In this document: in pieces, positions 32,636 through 40,715 of the stretch
Layout: each line of letters starts with the position of its first letter
Numbering within the stretch: position 1 is the first letter of the stretch
Translations under genes and position numbers: made by a program
Assembly: GCA_002454165.1 (NCBI GenBank)
Contig: DKIG01000011.1
Span: forward strand, 119,986 to 160,700
Length of the DNA: 40,715 nt
Source of the DNA: Gammaproteobacteria bacterium UBA6724
GTDB lineage: Bacteria > Pseudomonadota > Gammaproteobacteria > Pseudomonadales > Azotimanducaceae
Reading direction: 5' to 3'
The notes under the pieces: model-generated
The model's input: the letters and a program-made list of their open reading frames with translations, nothing else
Told to the model about the DNA's origin: nothing
Database searches by the model: none

Positions 32636-33463
32636 ATGTCACCCCCAGCATCCGCTTTATCTTCCAGTCTGCCTATGCTCTGTGAACCAGAACAGCTTGT
32701 ACGGCATCTTGATGATCCCGGATTGATCATTGTTGATCTGTGTCAGGACGAAGTGTTCGCCCGCTATCATATTCCCGGTGCGGTTCATGTCAGACCGGCG
32801 GAGTTGATTTGCGGCATTAAGCCCGCGACAGGAAAATTACCGAGCATTGAGCAGTTGAACGAACTCTTTGCCCGGCTTGGCTATGCTACTGACAAGCATA
32901 TTGTGGCTTACGACGACGAGGGTGGCGGCTGGGCAGGTCGCTTTTTCTGGACCCTGGATGTGATCGGTCATCAACACAGTTCTTGCCTGAACGGTGGTCT
33001 CATTGCCTGGATTGCTGAAAATAAACCAGTGACGACTCAGCTAGTGACACCGACACCGACGCGGGTCAGCCTTAAAATTGAGCCTCGGGTAATTGCAGAA
33101 AAACAGGATGTCATGCAGGCAATTGATTCACCGGATACGGTAATTTGGGATGCGCGCTCAGCTGAGGAGTATGCCGGTATAAAAACTACCGCCGCACGAG
33201 ATGGGCATATTCCTGGCGCGATCAATCTTGACTGGCTGGAGGTCATGGACCGGGAGAATCATTTAAAATTGCGCAAGAACCTCAGGCAAATTCTTGATGA
33301 TCGCGGGATAAGCGGCGCCAGGACGGTTATCACTCACTGTCAGACTCACCATCGGTCTGGTTTAACCTACCTGGTGGGGCGGCTACTCGGCATCAATATC
33401 AAGGCTTACCATGGCTCCTGGTCTGAATGGGGTAATGATCCGCTAACCCCAATTGAGAAGTGA
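32636..33463 (+). CDS. Two-domain rhodanese-type sulfurtransferase
   Basis: The 275-residue protein carries two rhodanese domains, the layout of thiosulfate/3-mercaptopyruvate sulfurtransferases. The first (about residues 15-125) has IIVDLCQDEVFARYHIPGAVHV and acts as the non-catalytic repeat. The second has VIWDARSAEEYAG, HIPGAINLDW and the persulfide-forming Cys in HCQTHHRSGLTYL. TTG, GTG and ATG occur as consecutive codons at 32630-32638; ATG with AGG eight bases upstream is preferred. psd begins 9 bp after its stop, a pairing seen in several gammaproteobacteria. Confidence 0.92.
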   Translation: MSPPASALSSSLPMLCEPEQLVRHLDDPGLIIVDLCQDEVFARYHIPGAVHVRPAELICGIKPATGKLPSIEQLNELFARLGYATDKHIVAYDDEGGGWAGRFFWTLDVIGHQHSSCLNGGLIAWIAENKPVTTQLVTPTPTRVSLKIEPRVIAEKQDVMQAIDSPDTVIWDARSAEEYAGIKTTAARDGHIPGAINLDWLEVMDRENHLKLRKNLRQILDDRGISGARTVITHCQTHHRSGLTYLVGRLLGINIKAYHGSWSEWGNDPLTPIEK

Positions 33464-33472
33464 ACAGACATT

Positions 33473-34306
33473 GTGAATAAGTGCTATCAACAAGTCATGC
33501 AAACACTCTTTGTTTTTCTGCAAAGACTCATGCCTCAGCAGCTACTCAGCCGTATGGCAGGGCGCATAGCAGGTTCGGAAAATCGCCTGGTGAAAGAGAC
33601 TTTTATCAGGTTGTTTTGTTTGTTTTTCCCAGTCAATCTACTAGAAGCGGAACGCACCAGAATTCAGGACTACCGGTCATTCAATGACTTCTTCACCCGT
33701 TCACTATGCGAGGCTGCCCGGCCTATTGAAGGCCGTCTGTGTAGCCCCGCTGACGGTCTGGTTGCCGCTCTGGGTGACCTGCACGAAGGACAGTTGCTCC
33801 AAGCAAAGGGGATTGACTATTCGCTGGACACGCTCTTAGCTGAGGTGCCTCGGTTGGTGAATGGTAGTTTCATCACCATCTATCTTGCGCCACACAACTA
33901 TCATCGCGTGCACGCCCCTTGTCAGAGTGAGTTGATAGCAGCCAAATACATTCCTGGTAGATTGTTTTCGGTGAACCGGATGACCGCGGCAGGGGTGCCG
34001 GATCTGTTGGTTACCAACGAACGGCTTGTCTGCCGATTGGCGACTGACCCGGGCATAGATGATGCAGGTACAATGTATTGCGTCATGGTGGGTGCCATGC
34101 TGGTGGCGGGCATTAAGCCTGCCTGGTCATCTGCCCCTTGCAGACCAGGGCTTGAGGTACATATTGGAACGGGAATCATGTTTGAGCAGGGTGATGAAAT
34201 TGGTCATTTCCTGATGGGGTCCACTGTCGTGCTAGTATTTGATCAACAGGTGGATTTTATTGTTGTAGCAGGACAGACCATCAGATTGGGTCAGTCTCTT
34301 GTTTGA
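33473..34306 (+). CDS. psd: Phosphatidylserine decarboxylase proenzyme
   Basis: Psd is a membrane-associated pyruvoyl enzyme that makes phosphatidylethanolamine. The 277-residue proenzyme contains FNDFFTRSLCEAARPI, LCSPADGLV, YLAPHNYHRVHAPC and, near the C terminus, the self-cleavage site MGST. The serine there becomes the pyruvoyl group; the usual motif is LGST, so Leu to Met is a mild variation. Start is GTG at 33473. It is followed closely by the GAPDH-like gene, suggesting one transcript with the sulfurtransferase. Confidence 0.95.
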   Translation: MNKCYQQVMQTLFVFLQRLMPQQLLSRMAGRIAGSENRLVKETFIRLFCLFFPVNLLEAERTRIQDYRSFNDFFTRSLCEAARPIEGRLCSPADGLVAALGDLHEGQLLQAKGIDYSLDTLLAEVPRLVNGSFITIYLAPHNYHRVHAPCQSELIAAKYIPGRLFSVNRMTAAGVPDLLVTNERLVCRLATDPGIDDAGTMYCVMVGAMLVAGIKPAWSSAPCRPGLEVHIGTGIMFEQGDEIGHFLMGSTVVLVFDQQVDFIVVAGQTIRLGQSLV

Positions 34307-34365
34307 TTGGCGGGTCAGAAATCAGGCACCCGCCGATGAGCGTTGAATTCGGTCAGGACAGGTAC

Positions 34366-35409
34366 ATGAAAAAGATAAAAAAGGTGCGTATCGGCGTGAT
34401 GGGATTTGGTCGTATTGGTCGGCAGCTTTATCAATTGGCTGCTTGTGACGAAAGTTTGAACATTGTTGCCATCTCGGACATTGGCTCCCCTGAAATTCTG
34501 CATTATCTATTAACGACTTCTCGTAAAAACCAACCCCGTGAAAAACCTGTTCGCCTGGAGGGTAACTATCTCATTGACGAGCACGAGGGTCAGGAGACGC
34601 GTACCCGTTTAATGTCCGCAGACCGGCCATCCGAAATACCCTGGGATCTGTTTGGTGTGGATCTGGTGGTAGATGCCACTGGTCGCTTCCGTTCCCGAGA
34701 AGATCTGCAACCACACCTGGATAACGGTGCGCAAAGAGTTCTTGTTTCAACCTTACCCGAGGGACAGGTTGACCGCGTTATTCTCTATGGAGTCAATCAG
34801 GACGACGCTAGGGCAGAAGACCGTATTATCTCTGGCGGTTCGGCATCAACGACAGCAATGGCACTTGCTCTGAAAACCATCACCGACAGTCATGCGATTG
34901 TGCATGCGACCATGACATCCGTACACTCTTATACCAGCGATCAGAGTTTGCAGGATTATGCGGGCGCTGATTTTAGGCGTAGCCGTTCGGGCGCAGAAAA
35001 CATCATCCCCAATGAAAGTTTGGCGCCCCAGTGGGTGGCAAAGGTACTACCGAGTCTCGCTACCAAACTCAGCGGCTACGCGCTGAATGTACCTGTGCAA
35101 GAGGGTTCCATGTTGGACATGACCGTCGTGGTTGAAGATCCGTCCCTTGATGTTGTCACTCTCAACGAACTCTTTGTAAATGCCTCTAAAAAAACTCCAC
35201 GGCTTATCCAAACCATCGGGGACCCCATCGTCTCATCCGATGTCAAAGGCTGTTCACAATCACTGCTGGTGGATCTGAAAGGCACCATGAAAGCGGGAGC
35301 GCGCATGTTGAAGTTGATATGCTGGCATGAATCTTTGGGCCACGCCCAGCGGCTTATTGACATAGCCAAATTATATGCGGATTTGGACGCAGACAAAGAG
35401 GTTTCCTGA
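34366..35409 (+). CDS. GAPDH-family protein lacking the catalytic cysteine
   Basis: The 347-residue protein is a full-length relative of glyceraldehyde-3-phosphate dehydrogenase. The Rossmann start (VRIGVMGFGRIGRQLYQLA), VDATGRFRSREDL, VHSYTSDQ with the catalytic His, and FRRSRSGAENIIP are all kept. The active-site segment reads ISGGSASTTAMAL where the neighbour has ISNASCTTNCLAP, so the nucleophilic Cys is Ala (residue 160, codon 34843-34845). The closing WYDNEWGYS is replaced by WHESLGHAQ. It therefore cannot work as a normal GAPDH and may be a regulatory or structural partner of the intact copy. TTG 34303 and ATG 34336 are alternative starts. Its stop overlaps the next start (TGATG). Confidence 0.88.
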   Translation: MKKIKKVRIGVMGFGRIGRQLYQLAACDESLNIVAISDIGSPEILHYLLTTSRKNQPREKPVRLEGNYLIDEHEGQETRTRLMSADRPSEIPWDLFGVDLVVDATGRFRSREDLQPHLDNGAQRVLVSTLPEGQVDRVILYGVNQDDARAEDRIISGGSASTTAMALALKTITDSHAIVHATMTSVHSYTSDQSLQDYAGADFRRSRSGAENIIPNESLAPQWVAKVLPSLATKLSGYALNVPVQEGSMLDMTVVVEDPSLDVVTLNELFVNASKKTPRLIQTIGDPIVSSDVKGCSQSLLVDLKGTMKAGARMLKLICWHESLGHAQRLIDIAKLYADLDADKEVS

Positions 35410-36407
35410 TGCGAATAGCCATAAATGGATTTGGTCGAATCGGACGCGCAGTGTTTCGTATTGCCGAGACCCTATCAGACCTTGAAATCATTGCTATTAA
35501 CGACCTGTTTGATAACGAGGTGCTACGCTATCTCTTGACCTATGACACCGTCATGGGGCGCTTTGATGGGGCTGTCACTATTGATGCTGGCGAAATGGTT
35601 ACCCCTCATTCTCGTGTGCGTATGCTTAGCGAAGCAGACCCGCGGCAATTGCCCTGGAAGGAGTTGAAGATTGACGCCGTTGTGGAATCTACCGGTGTCT
35701 TTCGCAGTCGCGAAGCAGTCGGAAAACACATAGAAGCTGGCGCGCAAAGAGCCCTATTGACCATGCCAGCAAAAGACGCCATAGATTACACCGTCGTGTT
35801 TGGTGTCAATGACGATGGCTTGAAGCCTGAGCATCGCATTATTTCCAACGCCAGTTGCACCACCAATTGCTTGGCTCCTGTGGTGAAGGTGCTACACGAT
35901 GTTTTTGGCATCAGGGAAGGCATGATTAATACTGTCCATGCCTACACTAACGACCAGCGTTTGGCAGATGTTCCTCACGAGGATTGGCGGCGTAGCAGAG
36001 CGGCGGCAGAAAATATCATCCCAACCACAACGGGTGCCGCAAGAGCCGTGGCCGAAGTCTTACCAGAACTCAAAGGGCGGCTGGATGGGATCGCCTCACG
36101 GGTGCCTGTCTCAGACGGATCTGTTGTTGACTTATTTGCCGAGTTGGAAACTGACGCAAGTGTCGCCTTAGTGAACGACGCGATGCGCGAAGCAGCCAAG
36201 AGTAAACCCATGCAGGGGGTTCTGGAATTTACCGAAGCGCCAGTGGTGTCCTCAGATATTATCGGTAATCCACACTCCTCAATATTTGATGGGAGTTTTA
36301 CCCAAGTATCTGGTGGTCGCTTCGTCAAAGCTTTGAGCTGGTATGACAACGAATGGGGCTATTCAAACAAGGTTTGCGATGTCCTAAGAGCCATGTCTCG
36401 TCTCTAG
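35409..36407 (+). CDS. gap: Glyceraldehyde-3-phosphate dehydrogenase (type I)
   Basis: The 332-residue tetrameric glycolytic/gluconeogenic enzyme oxidises glyceraldehyde 3-phosphate with NAD and phosphate. INGFGRIGRAVFR binds NAD, and INDLFD holds the Asp typical of NAD preference. The catalytic C150 is in SNASCTTNCLAP and the catalytic His in TVHAYTNDQ. RRSRAAAENIIPTTTGAA and SWYDNEWGYSNKV complete the set. It begins at the stop of the catalytically altered paralogue (one-base overlap), so the two products are probably made in fixed proportion. The stop is 17 bp from the convergent M3 peptidase end. Confidence 0.96.
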   Translation: MRIAINGFGRIGRAVFRIAETLSDLEIIAINDLFDNEVLRYLLTYDTVMGRFDGAVTIDAGEMVTPHSRVRMLSEADPRQLPWKELKIDAVVESTGVFRSREAVGKHIEAGAQRALLTMPAKDAIDYTVVFGVNDDGLKPEHRIISNASCTTNCLAPVVKVLHDVFGIREGMINTVHAYTNDQRLADVPHEDWRRSRAAAENIIPTTTGAARAVAEVLPELKGRLDGIASRVPVSDGSVVDLFAELETDASVALVNDAMREAAKSKPMQGVLEFTEAPVVSSDIIGNPHSSIFDGSFTQVSGGRFVKALSWYDNEWGYSNKVCDVLRAMSRL

Positions 36408-36424
36408 GCTAATGACAGGTCAGA

Positions 36425-38305
36425 CTATTCAACATCCAGTAGCAGATCTATTCTATCCATAATGTCTTCCATGCGACGCACCAATGCCTGGTAGGGTTCG
36501 GGGCTCGCCATGTCCAGTCCTGCCCTTTTTAATATTTCATAAGCATAGTCTGAGCCACCGGCTTTTAGCGTTTCAATAAACGCATCACGCGCTGTTATGT
36601 CGCCTTTTAGAAAGCGTTCCGAAAACCATGCTGCACCTGAGATTGATGTCGCGTATTGGAAGACATAAAAGTCATAGTAAAAATGTGGAATATAAGCCCA
36701 CTCCAGCGCATAGGCATCATCAATGGCGAGTACTCCTTCCTCGTCACCATGGTAGCGTTTTAGTAATTCGGCGTATTTTTCAGTGAATATAGCACCCGTT
36801 AACGGCTCTCCTCTTTCCGCAGATTCATGAATTGCTAATTCAAATTCCGCGAACATAGTTTGTCGGTAGAAGGTGCCGCGTATTGATTCTAAGGCTTGTC
36901 CTAAATAAAAGAGTTTCTCTTCTTTGGTTTTGGATGCAGCAATTAAATGCTCTTCAAGCAAAATTTCATTGATGGTTGACGCTATCTCGGCGGTAAATGT
37001 CGAATAGTTGGCTTTCTCAAAAGGCTGCTCCCTTTTTGTCAGCATGGTGTGTACCGCATGCCCCCATTCGTGCAGATAGGTGGAGAGCGCATTGTAATCA
37101 TCGTTATGATTGAGCAACACATAGGGATGTACATCGTAAGCAGACCCGTTCATGTAGGCACCAGAGCGTTTCCCAGGTTGCGGATAAACATGCGCCCAGT
37201 TTGAATCTAACGCAGTTGCCAGATGTTGGTTGTATTCCTCACCTAGCGGTTTGAGCACTTCCAACGCAATTTCTTTTGATGCCTCTATCCCAAAGTCCGA
37301 ACTGAAACCAGATCCGGATTCCACCAAGGGCGGATAGATATCGTAATATTGAAGTTTCTCAATGCCTAGAATCCGACCCCGCAACTTAAAGTAGCGGTGG
37401 AGGGTAGGCAGATTATCATTCACCTGAGCAACCAAGGTGCGATACACCCGCTCGGGTAGATTTTCTTCCGACAACTGCCAGTCCAAGACCGAGTCGTAAT
37501 CACGTGCTCTGGCTTGAAACAGGTTTGCTTGAACTTCCGCATTGAGGGTAGCGCCCATGCTGTCTTCATAATCTTTCCAGACTGAGAAGAACTGATCGAA
37601 CACTCGCTTGCGATCTTCCCGATTAGGGTTGGCGCGGGCAGCAGAATAGCCGGCCTGGTTAAGCAGAACTTTTTTCCCGTTACTTAATTCTATTTCCTGC
37701 CACGGAATATCAGCATTTGCCAACATGCCGTAAATGTTGGTCGGACTGTTGGTCATGGCTACCGTTGACGCAAGTAGCGCCTCGCCTTTTTCATCCAGTA
37801 AGTGGGGTGCTCGGCGAAGCAGATCCTGTATATAAGTATCAAAGGGCATCAACCGCGGCTCTTTTTTTAGAAAACGCCTGAGTTTTTTCTCACCCAGGGC
37901 AAGCAGAGCGGGATCCACCCAGGAGACGGCTTGACTGAACTCGGTGCCAAGTGCCTGAACCCGGGCATCTCTCTGTTGCGTTACCGGGTCACGCTGGTCT
38001 TCATCATTTTGCATACTGGCATAGCTATTCAATCTATAAAAATCTTTAGTCACGCTTGATTGTTGTTCTAATGTATCAGCAAGATTTGCGGCTGTTTTCC
38101 CAAAGCCGTCGCGTAATTCCGGTAGTTTTTGTATGCGTGATTTAAGCTCAATGAATGCGTTTACCCAGGCCTCGTCACTTGTATACAGATCCGTCAGATC
38201 CCAACGAATTTGTTCTCGCTCCGATTTCGCCAATGCGCCCTGGGCGTTGATAAAAAAACAGACAAATATAATACCGACAAACGAGAAAAATAATTTTTTG
38301 TGCAT
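36425..38305 (-). CDS. Exported M3 family oligoendopeptidase (PepF-like)
   Basis: This zinc metallopeptidase cleaves oligopeptides. The 626-residue protein has an N-terminal signal peptide (about residues 1-26, ending QGALA), so unlike cytoplasmic PepF it is probably periplasmic. The M3 domain shows IRWDLTDLYTSDEAW, VLDWQLSEENLPERVYRTL and the zinc motif HEWGH (residues 412-416), with a downstream ligand Glu in FTAEIASTINEILLEE. YHGDEEGVLAIDDAYALEWAYIPHFYYDFYVFQYATS contains the C-terminal active-site Tyr/His set. ATG 38305 is preferred; the earlier TTG at 38320 is part of the GAGG ribosome site. It could feed peptides to the amino-acid transporters, which is inference. Confidence 0.92.
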   Translation of the reverse strand: MHKKLFFSFVGIIFVCFFINAQGALAKSEREQIRWDLTDLYTSDEAWVNAFIELKSRIQKLPELRDGFGKTAANLADTLEQQSSVTKDFYRLNSYASMQNDEDQRDPVTQQRDARVQALGTEFSQAVSWVDPALLALGEKKLRRFLKKEPRLMPFDTYIQDLLRRAPHLLDEKGEALLASTVAMTNSPTNIYGMLANADIPWQEIELSNGKKVLLNQAGYSAARANPNREDRKRVFDQFFSVWKDYEDSMGATLNAEVQANLFQARARDYDSVLDWQLSEENLPERVYRTLVAQVNDNLPTLHRYFKLRGRILGIEKLQYYDIYPPLVESGSGFSSDFGIEASKEIALEVLKPLGEEYNQHLATALDSNWAHVYPQPGKRSGAYMNGSAYDVHPYVLLNHNDDYNALSTYLHEWGHAVHTMLTKREQPFEKANYSTFTAEIASTINEILLEEHLIAASKTKEEKLFYLGQALESIRGTFYRQTMFAEFELAIHESAERGEPLTGAIFTEKYAELLKRYHGDEEGVLAIDDAYALEWAYIPHFYYDFYVFQYATSISGAAWFSERFLKGDITARDAFIETLKAGGSDYAYEILKRAGLDMASPEPYQALVRRMEDIMDRIDLLLDVE

Positions 38306-38475
38306 AGCGATATACCTCAAGTTGAATCGGAAGTTGAATTAAATAGCGGATAGAATAAACCACACTTTGGAACGCAAGGTCAACCACCATCCTTGTCCTA
38401 CTAATGCTAAGGACTGAACGGCGTGGCGATGAGGAGCATGGGTGACGAAACAACAGCCTTAACATCCGTTGCCAG

Positions 38476-38493
38476 GTTCCTGTCTTCAGGAAC
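38476..38493 (-). terminator. Hairpin at the 3' end of uvrB
   Basis: GTTCCTG (38476-38482) pairs with CAGGAAC (38487-38493) around a TCTT loop and overlaps the uvrB stop codon. No T run follows, so termination here is uncertain. It may be a 3' stability stem. Confidence 0.35.
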
Positions 38494-40501
38494 TGACGAA
38501 TTCTTGCCTTAATTCTTCTATTCGGTCACGGAGATGAGCGGCTTCTTCAAATTTCAAGTCTCTGGCATGGGCGAACATTTGTTTCTCCAGGGCGATAATC
38601 TGTTTTTCCAGATCGTCCCTGCCAAGCACTGCACCGCTACGGTACTTAGCTTTTGCGTCAGCAACTCGGGATTGTTTTTTCCCTCGCATAGGTGCATCCC
38701 TGGCACCTTCCAGAATATTAATAACCTGTCGCTTGATACTGACCGGCGTGATCTTGTGAAGTTTGTTGTGGGCAACCTGCCGGGCACGGCGGCGATCGGT
38801 TTCATCAATGGCGCGCTGCATGGAACCGGTAGTCTTGTCCGCATACATGATCGCCTTGCCACGCAGGTTTCTTGCAGCACGACCTATGGTCTGGATCAGC
38901 GACCGATCGGAACGGAGGAAGCCTTCTTTATCCGCATCGAAAATGGCGACCAGTGACACTTCAGGCAAGTCAAGCCCCTCCCGCAGGAGGTTAATGCCCA
39001 CCAGAACATCAAACTCGCCCGCACGAAAATCGTGAAGAATCTCAACCCGTTCAACCGTGTCAATGTCCGAATGCAGATACTTTACCCGGACGCCATTGTC
39101 ATCAAGATAGTCGGTCAGGTCTTCAGCCATTCTTTTGGTAAGGGTGGTAATTAAGACCCGTTCGTCCCTTGCTGCACGATCATTAATTTCAGACAGAACA
39201 TCATCCACCTGGCTTTGAGCGGGCCGAATTTCCAATTCCGGGTCAATCAATCCCGTGGGACGTACCACCTGGTCAACCACCTGTCCTGACTTTTCTGCTT
39301 CGTAGGGTCCAGGCGTTGCCGAGACAAACACCGCTTGTGGCGCGAGCCCTTCCCATTCTTCAAACCTTAGAGGGCGATTATCCAATGCCGAGGGTAACCT
39401 GAACCCAAATTCTACTAGCGTCTCCTTACGGGAACGGTCGCCCTTATACATGGCGCCAAGTTGCGGTATGCCGACATGGGATTCATCAATGACCAGCAGT
39501 GCATCCTCAGGCAGATAGTCATACAGGGTCGGCGGCGCTTCACCAGCAGCCCTGCCAGACAAATACCGGGAATAATTCTCTATGCCACTACAGTAGCCCA
39601 GCTCCTTGATCATCTCCAGGTCGAACCGGGTACGCTGTTCCAGCCGTTGCGCCTCAACCAATTTGTTGTTGTCCCGGAAATACTTCAGTCTGTCATGTAA
39701 TTCTTCCCGAATCTTGTCAATAGCATTGAGGGTGACTTCCCGCGGGGTGACATAATGTGATTTGGGGAAGACAGTGACTCTGGGCATGCGGCGCAATACT
39801 TCCCCGGTCAGGGGGTCAAAGCAAGAGAGTTGTTCGATTTCATCATCAAACAGTTCCACTCTGATGGCATCCTTGTCTGATTCTGCGGGGAAGATGTCAA
39901 TGACATCTCCCCGAACCCTGTATGTGGCGCGGCGCAGTTCAAACTCATTGCGAGTGTATTGCAATTCCGCCAGTCGCCGCAGGATCCATCGTTGCTCCAC
40001 CTTGTCTCCCCGGTCAAGGTGGAGCACCATTTTCAGATAAGCACCAGGTTCGCCCAGCCCGTAAATCGCCGATACCGATGCCACCACAATCGCATCGCGG
40101 CGTTCCAATAGCGCCTTGGTCGCAGACAGCCGCATCTGCTCAATGTGTTCGTTGATTGCCGCATCCTTCTCAATATAGACATCTGATGCTGGTACATAGG
40201 CTTCGGGCTGGTAGTAGTCGTAATAGGAAACGAAATACTCCACGGCATTGTTCGGGAAGAACTCACGAAACTCGCCATAGAGTTGTGCTGCCAAGGTCTT
40301 GTTCGGTGCCATCACCAGGGTGGGTCTTTGTAACTTCTCAATGAGATTGGCAATTGTGAAGGTTTTACCAGAACCGGTTACGCCGAGTAGCGTTTGATAG
40401 GCGTAGCCCGCCTTTACCCCTTCCAGAAGTTTGGCAATCGCAATGGGTTGATCGCCCGCTGGCTGGTAGTTAGCGTGTACCTGGAATTGGCTGGATTTCA
40501 T
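38486..40501 (-). CDS. uvrB: UvrABC system protein B
   Basis: UvrB is the helicase-like damage-verifying subunit of nucleotide excision repair. The 671-residue protein shows Walker A GVTGSGKTFTIANL, the beta-hairpin YYDYYQPEAYVPASDVYIEKD, the DESH-box LLVIDESH, helicase motifs in LREGLDLPEVSLVAIFDADKEGF and LIQTIGRAARN, and the C-terminal UVR domain (ALEKQMFAHARDLKFEEAA). Length equals the E. coli class. ATG 40501 follows an AGG; the TTG at 40519 lies upstream of it and is not a better start. I see no CTG-N10-CAG LexA box in the 214 bp upstream. Confidence 0.97.
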   Translation of the reverse strand: MKSSQFQVHANYQPAGDQPIAIAKLLEGVKAGYAYQTLLGVTGSGKTFTIANLIEKLQRPTLVMAPNKTLAAQLYGEFREFFPNNAVEYFVSYYDYYQPEAYVPASDVYIEKDAAINEHIEQMRLSATKALLERRDAIVVASVSAIYGLGEPGAYLKMVLHLDRGDKVEQRWILRRLAELQYTRNEFELRRATYRVRGDVIDIFPAESDKDAIRVELFDDEIEQLSCFDPLTGEVLRRMPRVTVFPKSHYVTPREVTLNAIDKIREELHDRLKYFRDNNKLVEAQRLEQRTRFDLEMIKELGYCSGIENYSRYLSGRAAGEAPPTLYDYLPEDALLVIDESHVGIPQLGAMYKGDRSRKETLVEFGFRLPSALDNRPLRFEEWEGLAPQAVFVSATPGPYEAEKSGQVVDQVVRPTGLIDPELEIRPAQSQVDDVLSEINDRAARDERVLITTLTKRMAEDLTDYLDDNGVRVKYLHSDIDTVERVEILHDFRAGEFDVLVGINLLREGLDLPEVSLVAIFDADKEGFLRSDRSLIQTIGRAARNLRGKAIMYADKTTGSMQRAIDETDRRRARQVAHNKLHKITPVSIKRQVINILEGARDAPMRGKKQSRVADAKAKYRSGAVLGRDDLEKQIIALEKQMFAHARDLKFEEAAHLRDRIEELRQEFVSS

Positions 40502-40715
40502 CTTGTACCTCAGTGCCAAAAATGATGATAACCCGAATTTAAGCCAAAGATGTTAGCCGCTGGGGCGCGAAGTCTTCATATTTTTAACGCTAATCAATAT
40601 TATGAGAACAATATGCCTGAGATAACGCGCTCAGTTGCAACGCCGATCGCGTCGTTGCGCAACGATAGCTGAGCTAAACGGCAATGATTTGATGTATTCT
40701 TCCATAAGTTGAAAA
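40502..40715. other. Upstream region of uvrB, no gene seen
   Basis: These 214 bp contain the uvrB ribosome site and presumably its promoter. A dyad-rich patch lies at 40629-40674: GCTCAG pairs with CTGAGC, inside which GCAACG pairs with CGTTGC, next to the palindrome GTTGCGCAAC. It could be an operator or a terminator-like structure of a gene beyond the window. I see no coding frame. Confidence 0.45.

Overview
The window looks like the chromosome of a gammaproteobacterium. The minus strand carries the classic order nnr, tsaE, amidase, mutL, miaA, (hfq), hflX, hflK, hflC, DUF2065, hisZ, purA. The smpB / ratA-rnfH / bamE / fur / recN neighbourhood and a LexA box of the E. coli/Pseudomonas type at recN also fit this class. 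A TonB-dependent receptor and two Na+-dependent NSS transporters suggest an aerobic, Na+-using, possibly marine heterotroph. The species cannot be fixed from sequence reading alone.

Layout. 1-3264: a TonB-dependent receptor with a leader holding three families of short tandem repeats, and a periplasmic VOC-fold protein. 3312-3734 (-): an exported lipocalin-like protein. 3959-10725: a probable operon of aminotransferase, NSS transporter, MFS transporter and two amidohydrolases, the second lacking metal ligands. 10755-16229: the conserved smpB, second NSS transporter, ratA-rnfH, bamE, fur, recN block. 16329-17764: a two-gene type II restriction-modification system (beta-class methyltransferase plus MvaI/BcnI-family endonuclease) lying between recN and purA. 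17840-30581 (-): the long purA...nnr housekeeping run. 30692-36407 (+): queG, orn, then sulfurtransferase, psd and two GAPDH-family genes. 36425-40501 (-): an exported M3 peptidase and uvrB. The last 200 bp precede uvrB.

Most notable observations. (1) In the hfq slot between miaA and hflX there is only a 45-codon remnant. It encodes the C-terminal Sm strands of Hfq, lacks the N-terminal helix and first strand, and is too short to appear in a usual ORF list. (2) The restriction-modification pair is flanked by a 23-bp inverted repeat (22/23 identical). The left arm is the recN promoter/LexA region, so recN and purA appear to have been joined or split at this module. (3) A GAPDH paralogue whose catalytic Cys is replaced by Ala sits directly upstream of, and is translationally coupled to, an intact GAPDH. 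(4) The first NSS transporter has no ATG/GTG/TTG start ahead of its conserved TM1; an ATC codon fits best. (5) An intact amidohydrolase is paired with a metal-site-less exported partner. I saw no tRNA, rRNA, CRISPR array, transposase or prophage genes.
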